Assembly: GCF_000687915.1 (NCBI RefSeq)
Contig: NZ_JHZY01000004.1
Span: forward strand, 1,250,001-1,314,000
Length of the DNA stretch: 64,000 nt
Reading direction: 5' to 3'
Origin: Leeuwenhoekiella sp. MAR_2009_132
GTDB taxonomy: Bacteria; Bacteroidota; Bacteroidia; Flavobacteriales; Flavobacteriaceae
Shown piece by piece: positions 10,101-18,806 of the stretch. The notes beneath the pieces are model-generated. The model was not told the origin of the DNA. It ran no database searches and saw only the letters and a list, made by a program, of their open reading frames with translations. Positions within the stretch are counted from its first letter, which is position 1; each line of letters opens with the position of its first letter. The position numbers and the translations under genes were made by a program.

Positions 10101-10602
10101 TATTTTTTAGAAGCCACCATACTGACTCCATATATTTTGGCTTGTAGGTAATATAGGGGTCTTCCATATCTACCCAATATCCCATCTGCTCGGTAAGATT
10201 ATTCCACACATCGGTATAGCGCATCACCGCATTTTTACATGCTTCATTGTATTCTGAAACGCTTATTTTTTTACCGATATCTTCTTTGGTAATACCCAGT
10301 TCTTTCTCAACACCTAACTCAACGGGAAGTCCGTGCGTATCCCAACCGGCTTTACGCTTAACTTGTTTTCCTTTTTGAGTTTGAAAACGGCAAAAGATAT
10401 CTTTAATCGCACGCGACATAACGTGGTGAATACCAGGCATTCCGTTTGCAGATGGCGGTCCCTCAAAAAAGATATAAGGGTCGTTACCTTCTCGTGTAGA
10501 AATACTTTTTTCAAATATGTCGTTTTCCTTCCAATAGGCTAAAATTTCTTCGGCCACTTTAGGTAGGTCAAGTCCTTTATATTCAGGGAACTTTGTGCTC
10601 AT
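7192..10602 (-). CDS. ileS: Isoleucyl-tRNA synthetase, type 2
   Basis: Class I synthetase of 1136 residues charging tRNA-Ile. Seen in order: the first signature motif at residues 57-60 (GIHH within NGMPGIHHVMSR), the large CP1 editing domain (about 200-430, with TTPWTLPSNTAL), KMSKR at about 684-688, the helical anticodon-binding domain and a long C-terminal extension. The length and the swapped GXHH in place of HXGH identify the eukaryote-like type 2 enzyme, known to be insensitive to mupirocin. Motifs look intact. It heads an operon with the DksA-like gene. Confidence 0.97.
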   Translation of the reverse strand: MSTKFPEYKGLDLPKVAEEILAYWKENDIFEKSISTREGNDPYIFFEGPPSANGMPGIHHVMSRAIKDIFCRFQTQKGKQVKRKAGWDTHGLPVELGVEKELGITKEDIGKKISVSEYNEACKNAVMRYTDVWNNLTEQMGYWVDMEDPYITYKPKYMESVWWLLKNIYNQGLIYKGYTIQPYSPKAGTGLSSHELNQPGTYQDVTDTTVTAQFKVVEDETFKASPLAAFEGQKYLMAWTTTPWTLPSNTALTVGKKIDYVLVKTFNQYTFEPINVVIAKALVSKQFDKKFFASESEEDFSNFKESDKKIPYQILSEFKGSDLLELRYEPVIDYVKPHDNPENAYRVISGDFVTTEDGTGIVHTSPTFGADDAMVAKQAEPEVPPMLIKDENGNLVPLVDLQGRFRPELQELGGKYVKNEYYDDGEVPEKSVDVEIAIKLKEENKAFKVEKYVHSYPNCWRTDKPILYYPLDSWFIKVTDVRDRMHELNLGINWKPKATGEGRFGNWLANANDWNLSRSRYWGIPLPIWRTEDGKEEIIIGSVSELKEKIIEAVESGVMQTDPFEGFVAGDMTDANYDLVDLHKNIVDEIKLVSPTGKPMRREADLIDVWFDSGSMPYAQWHYPFENKEKVESTWRKADFIAEGVDQTRGWFYTLHAIATMTFDDVAYKNVVSNGLVLDKNGQKMSKRLGNAADPFETLNTYGPDATRWYMISNANPWDNLKFDLDGITEVQRKFFGTLYNTYSFFSLYANLDSFNYSEADIELKDRPEIDRWVLSELHTLIAEVDKFYADYEPTKATRAISEFVQENLSNWFVRLSRRRYWKGDYAHDKISAYQTLYKCLITVAKLGAPVAPFFMDRLYKDLNGLTGLETSESVHLSDFPVSDASYIDRKLEHKMQKAQTISSLTLSLRAKEKIKVRQPLQRIMIPILDNEQREEILAVQDLIKSEVNVKEIELIDDASGILVKSIKPNFKALGPRFGKDMKVVANAINAMSAADITTIENEGKITVDINGKSVTLAPEDVEITSQDIEGWLVASSGSLTVALDVTLNDALRNEGIARELVNRIQNLRKDSGFEVTDKIEVQIQRDGKIEQAVIDNLDYIKMETLTAKLEVAEQVTNGIAIAFDDVETKLAIKKQ

Positions 10603-10626
10603 GGTGTGCGTTTTCTAATAAGTGTG

Positions 10627-10634
10627 CAAAATTA
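10627..10634 (-). promoter_or_regulatory. -7 promoter box of ileS
   Basis: The minus strand carries TAATTTTG, an exact TAnnTTTG match, 25 bases before the ileS ATG. No clear -33 TTTG was found. Confidence 0.55.
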
Positions 10635-10718
10635 CGGAATTTTGATAAGAAATCTACCGTTTTGAAACACCCATAAAAAATGAAGAATAAATGGCTATTC
10701 AACGCAGTTTAACAATCC

Positions 10719-10949
10719 TTAAAATGTGTATTTCACTGCCAAAATCAAATTCCTACCCGGCGCAGAGATTCCTGAAGAATACGGGCGGTAGCGCTGATCT
10801 GTAATGTTTTCTAAGGCAGCGGTAGCTTTCCAGTTTTTGGCGATCTGGTATTCGCTATACAAATTAAGCGTGTACCAACGCGGCGAGTAGGGATTACCAT
10901 TAGCGTCAAGCGCGTACAAATAGGCATTGCCTACCTGCGACGGTGCGAG
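10719..10949 (-). pseudogene. 3' remnant of a second TonB-dependent receptor
   Basis: The last 76 codons match the C-terminus of the intact receptor at 13308-15713 without gaps: about 66 of 76 residues are identical, including NWKATAALENITDQRYRPYS and the final aromatic residue (KYTF versus KYSF). Nucleotide divergence is considerable, so this is an old paralogue and not a recent copy. Upstream of residue LAPSQ the similarity stops, and the in-frame extension to 11012 has no receptor-like sequence. Only the last few strands of the barrel remain, so it cannot function. It probably marks a deletion or insertion in a former tandem receptor pair. Confidence 0.85.
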
Positions 10950-11043
10950 TTCGTCAAAACCTCTTCTTGATAAATTAGATATTACATCAAAAGAATTCGA
11001 AACTAAAATCATATAGATTCTAAAGTATTTTTACTCTTTTCAC

Positions 11044-11457
11044 TTACTTCATTCTTACCCCATAAGACACTTTATAAAACAGTTTTCTCTTACATTGGTT
11101 ATCTACCATATAAACTATGTAGTTTTGATTTAAATAGTTCAGGAATTTTTCAATATCAGGTATTATCCCATGATCGTTCGAATAAAATTGTGACGGCTCT
11201 ACAAATTCTTTTAAATCCCACATTTTGTCGTATTCCTCGGTTAATGAAATCGAGTCAATTTTAAAAAATATACCTTCACTAGGCGTAAGTTTTTCCAAGA
11301 AATACATATTTGGATCCCAAAATGCTTGTTTATAATACGTTGTATCGAGCATTATAAACAACTTTTCTTTTTGAGTTTCAGTTACTGATATTTCTTGCGC
11401 AAATGAAGAAATAGTTATTATTTGAAATATCCCGAAAACTATAAAAAATGATCTCAT
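11044..11457 (-). CDS. Small exported protein of unknown function
   Basis: From the ATG at 11457 the protein has 137 residues and a signal peptide (RSFFIVFGIFQIITISSFAQ, cleavage after SFA likely). The open frame begins further upstream, but that extension overlaps the preceding gene and lacks a signal peptide. The mature part is rich in aromatic and acidic residues and has no motif I recognise. It begins five bases after the broken HExxH lipoprotein gene, so the two were probably one operon. No frame damage is visible, but with its partner broken it may also be decaying. Confidence 0.55.
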   Translation of the reverse strand: MRSFFIVFGIFQIITISSFAQEISVTETQKEKLFIMLDTTYYKQAFWDPNMYFLEKLTPSEGIFFKIDSISLTEEYDKMWDLKEFVEPSQFYSNDHGIIPDIEKFLNYLNQNYIVYMVDNQCKRKLFYKVSYGVRMK

Positions 11458-11461
11458 ACTT

Positions 11462-13185
11462 TTAATTACAATTTTTTGTGAGCATGTTAAGTTTACCGCT
11501 TTCGACATCGATAGCTTGCTTTTCTTTAGGAGTAAGATCCTTCCAAGCCTGTACATCCCCGTCCTTAAGCCCTCGCCAAGCAAGAGCTTCGTAGAATGTA
11601 CTGTTTGGTGGAGTCCCGTAGTAATTAATAAAATCGTTATAATCAGAAGACAATGCGTTTTTATGAAAATCCTCCAAAGCTTTGGCCATTTCTACTACAT
11701 AAAGTTCGGCCATAGTTTCGTGGTGGGTTTGAGAGGGATTAAAATTTTTATCTTTAAAATGCTCATATACCAATTTAAAATTCATTTCTTCAAGGTTTAG
11801 TAACTGTTTAGAATTCAGCTTACGAAGCATATCAGCGTGTATACACTCGTGTAGATTTGTTCGCGCCACTCCTAGTGAGATTCTATATTTTGCAAGATTA
11901 GAATTTATTTCTATCAAAATGTTTTTAGTTCCTGGAATAAATGTAGTTGCCCCATTTATCTCAGTACCGTCTTCTTCTTATACATATGATTCCGATGAAA
12001 CGTAAATATCGAATTCTGACTCTCCCTGAAAATTTTTAAGTAAATTCTTTACATAATTATTTCCTTCAGAAGTTAGTTTTGTATGTAAACATTTTTCTTT
12101 TCCTTTCAGTGTATTAATTATCCTATCCTCCAAAAAAACTTCTCCACCACCTTCTATCCCAACAGCAATCACCTCACGCACAAATCCTTTAGCCTCTGGA
12201 CTTTTATTATTTTGATCTAGAAAAGCTCTTATTTGATACAGTAATAGGCTTTCATTAGGTAGGTTATCAAGATATTGTTCTTCTTGCAGTGTTAATTGTA
12301 AATCAGACAATAAGCTTAGCATTACAGAACTACTAGGAGAAACATTCTCGGGCCAAAAGGGATCTGGTGAAATCACTGCATCTGGCAAATTGTTTCCATT
12401 TCCACCACCGGTATTTGACCCACTGCCACCACCTGGAATAAAACCATCATCAACAGCAGGTATGTAAAAATCAGTATAGCCATTTGTCGAGGTATCCATT
12501 CCACCACCACTTGTATCCACCACTACAGTTGTCCCGCCAATACATTCTCCTTGAAAAAATTTTTCATAACCCTGAATTCCATAAACAGTTAAATACGCTA
12601 TTCTATCCTCCACACAATCGCTATCTGTAGATTTGTTATTTGCTGTTTTATTAGGATTAGACATAGCTCTTTTAATTAGTTTACCATTCTTATAGGCTGA
12701 GGCTGATTCAAAATCACCCTCAAGATTGTGAACAAATAAAATACCGCTTAAAGACTCAATACTGGGCTCGTCTAAATAGGCTAAAGTAATCACCTTTGAA
12801 ACTAAACTGTCATTTACTAATACTGACGCAATGAAGCTTTTAATCCGCTGATTTGATTTATACTATATATGTGTATAAAGTATGTTAAATTGACGATCAG
12901 AATCGTAAATAGCTTCGTGAGAATGCTCCCAGTCCACATTAATCTGCAAGTCTTCGTCTATTGTTGATTTAATTGAACCAGAACTCTGAAAGAGTTTTTT
13001 GACAGATGCTTTTGATTTAAGTTACGTTGTACCGCATTAAGATTGGGTACTTCAACTTTATTTACGGCATCTTCCTTATCAATGCTTTCAGTTATAATAA
13101 ATTCTTCTTCCTGTTCACAGGAAAAAAATAGGAGTGTGAAAATCCCAATTACTAATACACGGTTCAAAACGTAAAACTGCCTCAT
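11462..13185 (-). pseudogene. Broken lipoprotein gene with C-terminal HExxH zincin motif
   Basis: One ancestral frame of about 574 codons can be reconstructed. The N-terminus (from ATG 13185) has a lipobox (FTLLFFSCEQEE). A frameshift near the A6 run at about 12995-13005 moves the frame; the continuation reads SIKSTIDEDLQINVDWEHSH, then hits TAG at 12863-12865, continues as IASVLVNDSLVSKVITLAYL, and hits an in-frame TAA at 11978-11980 before the C-terminal part with HECIHADML. A Gly/Ser-rich linker sits midway (about 12370-12540). HECIH followed by a distal Glu (HETMAELY) suggests a former metalloprotease. Two stops plus a frameshift make sequencing error unlikely. Confidence 0.8.
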
Positions 13186-13236
13186 AAACTATTTTTAAAT
13201 TATTACGAGCAATCTAAATAATCCTTCAAAATAATT

Positions 13237-13246
13237 GGGGGGGGGG
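13237..13246. repeat. Poly-G/C tract of ten bases
   Basis: Ten consecutive G on the + strand (C on the minus strand) in an AT-rich gap. On the minus strand it lies two bases upstream of TTATTTTG (13227-13234), a near match to the TAnnTTTG -7 box, and 52 bases before the start of the broken lipoprotein gene. Such tracts are prone to slipped-strand length change. Confidence 0.9.
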
Positions 13247-13307
13247 TATTTTACATCTTAACGGCTTCTTAACATACACTGAGCTATTAACGAAACCATC
13301 TTTAATT

Positions 13308-15713
13308 CTAAAAACTATACTTCAACGCCAAAATCAAATTTCTACCTGGTGCAGAAATCCCCGAAGAATAAGGTCGGTAGCGCTGATCTGTAATGTTTTC
13401 TAAAGCTGCGGTGGCTTTCCAGTTTTGTGCCACTTGATACTCACTATACAAATTTAAAGTATACCATTTGGGCGAGTACGGATTCCCCTCTGCATCAAGT
13501 ACATATAAATAATCATTTGCAATTTGAGAAGGTGCAAGATCTGCATAAGCAATCTCCCCATTGTATTCTGCAGAGGCGTCAAACTTCCATTTTTTGAGTC
13601 GGTAAATTAAATGCGTATTCCCAAATAATGGAGCCGCATGGCGTAAGGGCGCATCGCTGCCATCATCTTCTTCCTGGCTACCTTCTGTAATATTGATATG
13701 AGCGGTGAACTTCACATTTTTAGCAAATAAATACTCTAAACCGGCTTCGATACCATAAACCTCAGCACGTGCTGCATTTTGAATCGCCTGCACATTGCTG
13801 GGCTCGCCCTGATAATCAATAACAGTTACCCCTTCAAGATTAAAATCGCGACGCACTAATGCATTTTCTAAATGTGTGTAATAAGTTGTTAAATCCAATC
13901 TGAGTGATTCGCCAACTTTAAGTGCCGCACCTATCTCTGCATTGTAGGCGTACTCTGCTTTCAAATTAGGATTAGGCACCACAACAGAACCCGCCTCACT
14001 ATCAAATATTTTACCTATATCGTCTATGTTAGGTGCTCTAAAGGCCGTCCCCAGATTTAATTTTAAATCGAGCATGTCACTAGTCTGCCAGTTTAACCCT
14101 GCAGAACCGGTGAGGTTTCCAAAGTTTACATCTGCTTTTTCAAAAGGGAAGTCATAAAAAGTATCGTCAAACGCAGCGTTAATTAAAATATGATTGTAGC
14201 GCAAGCCTGTTTGAAGGGTTAATTTTTCAGCAAGATTAAATTGGCCACTTAAATAGGCAGCTAGAGATTGCCAACTCGAATTATCAGGATATCTACTGGC
14301 TGTTGCAGCCCGCTCACCAGTTTCTACATTGGTTTGATTTCCGAAGGAATTTACTTTGTTGTACACATATTCTAAACCGTAAAATAACCTGTTTTCAGAA
14401 AGTTTTTTAGTAAAGTCTAGTCCTAAGGAATAGGCATTTACCTGCTCTTCGGTTGAATATAGTGTAGGTTTTCTAAAATCCCGGTCGTTTCTACTTTCTT
14501 TAAAATATTGGTAAGCCGCGGTTACTTTTGCGTCATCATAAATATCACCATTCCCCTTTTTATCTACCTGAATATTTCCTAAAAACCATGTCTGCGGACC
14601 GTAATACCACTCAGCAGAACGCAATTGATCACCGCGTTTACGTGTTAAACGATCGTATCTAGAATAGTCTGAAGTGGTGCTATAATGCAAACCCAAATTA
14701 AAATCCCAAATACTATTAGGCATAAAACGCACTTTCTGAGTGAGGTTAAGCAATTCAAATCCTGTAGGAGTCTGAATTTTAGGGTCTTTATTATCTACAA
14801 CAGTATCAACACCATCTATAATTTTAACGTATTCTGGTCTTAGATAATCATCGGGACCATGCCCACCCATACGCAGGTCGTCAAAGTCAGAATAACTTAT
14901 ACTACTTAGAAAAGCCCACTTTTTTAAACCGAAATTAATATCAAGGTGTCCTGTCTTTTCGTTATTTGCGGTTGCATACCTACTTAAGGCCATTCCGGAA
15001 AAAGAAGTTCCTTCTTCAAAAGAAAATGACGGCTTTTTTGTATAAAAATTCATCACACCACCTACCGCATCACTACCATAAACGACAGAACCGGGACCTA
15101 GAATAACTTCAGTTTGATCTATAGTAAATGGGTCTATATTGATTACATTCTGAAGATTTCCCGATCTAAATATGGCGGTATTCATACGTACACCGTCAAC
15201 GGTAATCAACAAACGGTTTGTAGAAAAACCTCTAATCATAGGGCTGCCACCGCCCAACTGACTTTTCTGCACAAAGACCTGCCCACTCTGACTCAAAAAA
15301 TCTGCAGCAGTCTGCGGGTTTTTAAGTTCTACATCTTCTGCATCAAGCCGAATAACTTTTTGAGTGATATCACGTGCTTGTTGTTCAAATTTTGAAACCG
15401 AAAGCACCACTTCATTCAGTTGGTTCTCATCATCTATCAAAAACACTTGATTACCCGAAGCAATCAGAGCCGCCTTAGTTGTTTTTTTAAGAATATGTGA
15501 AACGTGAGAAATATAAATGGTTTCAGAATTTGTAAATAGTGATATATCTACGATGCCCTTATCATTTGTTACTGCAGTGCTTGTTTTTGTCGCATTATAA
15601 AGTGCCGCACCTTCAACCGGAACCTGACTCAAATTATCATAAACTGTAATTTTCTGAGCGTGAACAAGGCAAAAGCTTAGTAAAAAAAATACCGAAATAT
15701 AAGGTAAGCGCAT
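13308..15713 (-). CDS. TonB-dependent outer-membrane receptor, haem/haemoglobin type
   Basis: An 801-residue outer-membrane importer powered by TonB. It has a signal peptide (VFFLLSFCLVHAQ), a carboxypeptidase-regulatory-like domain (about 20-95), a plug (about 115-235) with SPMIRGFSTNRLLITVDGVR and ILGPGSVVYGSDAVGGVMNF, and a beta barrel ending in an aromatic residue (KYSF). The plug wording is typical of the haemoglobin/transferrin/lactoferrin receptor group, so haem or another iron complex is the likely ligand, but siderophore specificity cannot be excluded. It lies nine bases after recO and may be read with porZ and recO. A remnant of a paralogue lies downstream. Confidence 0.9.
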   Translation of the reverse strand: MRLPYISVFFLLSFCLVHAQKITVYDNLSQVPVEGAALYNATKTSTAVTNDKGIVDISLFTNSETIYISHVSHILKKTTKAALIASGNQVFLIDDENQLNEVVLSVSKFEQQARDITQKVIRLDAEDVELKNPQTAADFLSQSGQVFVQKSQLGGGSPMIRGFSTNRLLITVDGVRMNTAIFRSGNLQNVINIDPFTIDQTEVILGPGSVVYGSDAVGGVMNFYTKKPSFSFEEGTSFSGMALSRYATANNEKTGHLDINFGLKKWAFLSSISYSDFDDLRMGGHGPDDYLRPEYVKIIDGVDTVVDNKDPKIQTPTGFELLNLTQKVRFMPNSIWDFNLGLHYSTTSDYSRYDRLTRKRGDQLRSAEWYYGPQTWFLGNIQVDKKGNGDIYDDAKVTAAYQYFKESRNDRDFRKPTLYSTEEQVNAYSLGLDFTKKLSENRLFYGLEYVYNKVNSFGNQTNVETGERAATASRYPDNSSWQSLAAYLSGQFNLAEKLTLQTGLRYNHILINAAFDDTFYDFPFEKADVNFGNLTGSAGLNWQTSDMLDLKLNLGTAFRAPNIDDIGKIFDSEAGSVVVPNPNLKAEYAYNAEIGAALKVGESLRLDLTTYYTHLENALVRRDFNLEGVTVIDYQGEPSNVQAIQNAARAEVYGIEAGLEYLFAKNVKFTAHINITEGSQEEDDGSDAPLRHAAPLFGNTHLIYRLKKWKFDASAEYNGEIAYADLAPSQIANDYLYVLDAEGNPYSPKWYTLNLYSEYQVAQNWKATAALENITDQRYRPYSSGISAPGRNLILALKYSF

Positions 15714-15722
15714 AGGTTGTGA

Positions 15723-16439
15723 TTAGTTAAAAAGCGTGCTTAAAACCGCCAGAGACCGGGGTTTTTTAAAGCTGTGCAAATGTAATTCATAATAGCTCAA
15801 AAGCATATTTACAAAGGCCGCCCTGCGTTTCTGGTTCAATTTTATGCCAGATAATGCATCAAAATTTGTACCCAGAAGACTTTTTAATGTGTCTAAATTT
15901 TCTTCGGAAATACTGTATAAAGTTTCTATACGCTCAAAATTACCCGACTCCAGATTAAAATTTGGTAAATCTATATTTGAAGTATCGGGATAAAAGCCCA
16001 AATACTTAGTGAGCTCCAGAAGAAATAATAAATGAAAATTAGCGGTGTGCGTATGCAAATCGAGCCACATAAAAGCATGTTCTAAATAGGCATACATCGG
16101 CCTATTCTCTTCTTCTTCCTGAATAACATTACGCAACATTTCTGAAAGAAAAAGAACAATACTCGACTTCAAAATATCTGTATGTAAGCTCACATAGGGT
16201 TGTATAACTTTTGCCTCACGAATACTTTCTAAAGTACCTTTATCTTTGTGCATCGCAACGATTTCAAGCTGCGTTGCAGGTTGAAACATAGCCGTACGAA
16301 GCTTTCCCTTTTTTGACTTTAAAATAGAACGCAACAAATAAGATTTAAGACCCGCTTCTTCGGTAAAACATTTAACAATTAAATCTGCCTCGCCATATTT
16401 TAAAGCCGAAATCACTAACGCACGTGTGGTTACTAACAT
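15723..16439 (-). CDS. recO: DNA repair protein RecO
   Basis: RecO loads RecA onto SSB-coated single strands with RecR and anneals DNA. The 238-residue protein starts MLVTTRALVISALKYGEADL with the N-terminal OB fold (about 1-80) and continues with the helical domain. The zinc cysteines seen in some RecO proteins are absent, as is usual in Bacteroidota. Its ATG overlaps the porZ stop by one base (TAATG arrangement), showing translational coupling. Confidence 0.94.
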   Translation of the reverse strand: MLVTTRALVISALKYGEADLIVKCFTEEAGLKSYLLRSILKSKKGKLRTAMFQPATQLEIVAMHKDKGTLESIREAKVIQPYVSLHTDILKSSIVLFLSEMLRNVIQEEEENRPMYAYLEHAFMWLDLHTHTANFHLLFLLELTKYLGFYPDTSNIDLPNFNLESGNFERIETLYSISEENLDTLKSLLGTNFDALSGIKLNQKRRAAFVNMLLSYYELHLHSFKKPRSLAVLSTLFN

Positions 16440-18712
16440 TAGCGTATAATCATGAGTTTAACGATTTTAGTTTCCGTGGCATCTTCTCCAGTAATCAGAA
16501 TAAAATAAACACCAGAGGCAACTCTGTATTTTCCAAAAGCGGTTGTATCCCATTGTATACTTCCTCCTTCAGAAACCTCTTCATACACCAGATTACCATT
16601 AAGATCTGTGATTTTAATGTTTGCATTTTCCGTTAATCCATCTACAGTTACTAAACCATTAAATCCCGGTCTAACAGGATTGGGATAGACCCGGGCATTG
16701 TCTAAGGTTTCTTCTGGAGCTACCGCATTTCCTCTAAAAGAAACTAAGCCTAAAGGAGTTGCAAAAAAGACCTCACCAGACGCATCATCAATGGTAATAT
16801 CCTGAATATTATCTGAAGGCAAGGGTGAATTGCGTCGGTTAAATTCTTGTAGGGTTTCCTGACCATTAGCATTAAAGCTAAACGCACCGCTAGATACAGT
16901 CCCAATCCATTTATTATTATTACCGTCAACAGCAATAGCGCGTATTACCTGCTCACTAAGTAGCTCTACCGCTATACCATTGTCTTCTATAATAATTTCC
17001 CGCGCTTGAATTTCGGGATTTTCAAACATTTGAGAAGGATTAAATAATACCCGTAAACCTGCTGAAGTACCCATCCATAAACTACCATTAGCATCAATCG
17101 CCAAAGAAAGTACCGCATTAGAAGGTAAGTTTGAGCGCTCTGCATTAAGACGGGCAAAGGTATTGGTAGCAGGGTTGTAACCTAATAATCCGCGGTTTGA
17201 TGACCCAAAATATACAAAGCCTCTTCGATCTGTGACTAATTGCGTATAGCCGTTAATTTGATTAAAATCTGGTAAAATATCTTCTACAGAAATTCCTTGA
17301 ATAGTAGCACCCGTTTTTTTAGCAAGTGCGTTTTTTACAAGACTATTTGTAAGCCATAAATTACCCTCTCGATCAAATGCTGCACCATTAATACGCACAT
17401 CTGTAGGATTTACAGGTACATCACTTAGCCCACTATTAGTCTCATCGTAAAGCTGTACAGGTATTTTATTTGCAAACTCTAATAGTCCCGAATTGTATGA
17501 GCTCATAAACACCTTACTGTTATCTTCTGGATTAAAAGTGATATTTGTAATGTTATTTGCCCCTAAAAGCTCATTAAACGGAATATTTAACCAACCCTCT
17601 TCGCTTAAATTGCTCACTCCGCGTTGTTTTAAAGGATACGGATTATAGGCATCACTATAATCCCCGTATGCAACCCATAATTCTCCCGGGGCAGCTTCAA
17701 TCGCAAAAGGATCATTGCGCGATGGCCCGTCTGGAATGACTCTAATCGCATCTTCAAGCGTAGTTTTAGAGCTAATTAATAGTCCGTTTTGTTGTGTACC
17801 GGTATACAGTTGGTCTTCAAAAGTGAGAGCTGCATTAAAATTATCAGGATATTGAGAACTCGACATAATCCTAGAAATCAAACTTCCCTGAGCATTGAAT
17901 AATAGAATCTCGTCATTAAGAGTTACAATCAAATCACTATCAGAAGCTTTTAATTGTTTTGGTAGTGTTGAAAAAGATGCAACTGCATTAAATGAATCTG
18001 CTGCTAATTGTTGCAAATTTTGATCTGCTGTTATACCGAAAAGAGAATTTTCTAATGTTTGTATTCCCAGCCAACTCCTGGAATCTACGGTCTCCCAGTT
18101 TCTAAAATCAATAAGATTGTCGGCAGTTGCCAAAGCCCTTCGCAAACCACCTGTAGGTGACGCTGCATAAATATAATTTTCAAAAATTGTAGTTTGTAAA
18201 ATAGGAATGCGCGCACCATTATCACCTATAAAGTACGAATCATCAAATTCTAATCTCGCAAGGTCAAAAAGAGAAATACCAAAACCCGTAGCAATGTAAA
18301 GGGTGTTGCCGTTTTCATAAAAATCATTTATCTTTTTTTCTGACGGAAGAATTGCCGGTTTATCACGTATTGCCACTAAAGTTGAAACACTGCCGTCTGG
18401 TTTTACCAGATCAACTAATCCTGAAAAATAGCCTACAAAGAGAATTCCGGTTGATTTACTGTAGTGTATGGTACTTATCGCTTCACCTGTTAACCCTTCA
18501 ATTGTAGAAAAGGTTTTAATTGCGTTTGAATTAAGCGCGTAACTAAATACAGAATTTTGTGATGCCGCATAAATTTCAGCATCTCCCTCAGAAATAGAAA
18601 CAATAGTATTGTAAGAAAAATAACCCGTCCAGAAATCTGCATAACTCTGTGCCTTTATACACAGTAAAGGGAATAAAAAAACCAATATAAAAAGGATTTT
18701 TTTGATCATCAA
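16439..18712 (-). CDS. porZ: PorZ-like type IX secretion protein with C-terminal sorting domain
   Basis: A 757-residue surface protein. After the signal peptide (ILFILVFLFPLLCIKA) come two beta-propellers built from repeats such as INDFYENGNTLYIATGFGIS and LSLAIDANGSLWMGTSAGLR, then a type A sorting domain starting at VYPNPVRPG (about residue 670) and ending KIVKLMIIR. Layout, length and the YADFWTGYFSYN opening match PorZ, part of the T9SS attachment complex that delivers anionic LPS to the sortase in Porphyromonas. A second ATG is one codon downstream. Linkage to recO supports the assignment. Confidence 0.88.
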   Translation of the reverse strand: MMIKKILFILVFLFPLLCIKAQSYADFWTGYFSYNTIVSISEGDAEIYAASQNSVFSYALNSNAIKTFSTIEGLTGEAISTIHYSKSTGILFVGYFSGLVDLVKPDGSVSTLVAIRDKPAILPSEKKINDFYENGNTLYIATGFGISLFDLARLEFDDSYFIGDNGARIPILQTTIFENYIYAASPTGGLRRALATADNLIDFRNWETVDSRSWLGIQTLENSLFGITADQNLQQLAADSFNAVASFSTLPKQLKASDSDLIVTLNDEILLFNAQGSLISRIMSSSQYPDNFNAALTFEDQLYTGTQQNGLLISSKTTLEDAIRVIPDGPSRNDPFAIEAAPGELWVAYGDYSDAYNPYPLKQRGVSNLSEEGWLNIPFNELLGANNITNITFNPEDNSKVFMSSYNSGLLEFANKIPVQLYDETNSGLSDVPVNPTDVRINGAAFDREGNLWLTNSLVKNALAKKTGATIQGISVEDILPDFNQINGYTQLVTDRRGFVYFGSSNRGLLGYNPATNTFARLNAERSNLPSNAVLSLAIDANGSLWMGTSAGLRVLFNPSQMFENPEIQAREIIIEDNGIAVELLSEQVIRAIAVDGNNNKWIGTVSSGAFSFNANGQETLQEFNRRNSPLPSDNIQDITIDDASGEVFFATPLGLVSFRGNAVAPEETLDNARVYPNPVRPGFNGLVTVDGLTENANIKITDLNGNLVYEEVSEGGSIQWDTTAFGKYRVASGVYFILITGEDATETKIVKLMIIR

Positions 18713-18751
18713 ATGGCCTTAATAAGAAGCTAAAAGTACAATTTATGCCAT

Positions 18752-18779
18752 AAAAAAACCCCGAAGCGGTATCGGGGTC
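18752..18779 (-). terminator. Terminator of gdhA
   Basis: ACCCCGATACCGCTTCGGGGT on the minus strand folds into a GC-rich hairpin followed by seven T residues, 27 bases after the gdhA stop codon. Confidence 0.88.
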
Positions 18780-18806
18780 TTAATCTATTTGAAAAGAAAT
18801 CTTTTC

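Noticed and set aside
10719..13538. Receptor repeats read as ends of a composite mobile element.
   Set aside because: The 231-bp repeats are diverged coding sequence without terminal inverted repeats, transposase or target duplication.
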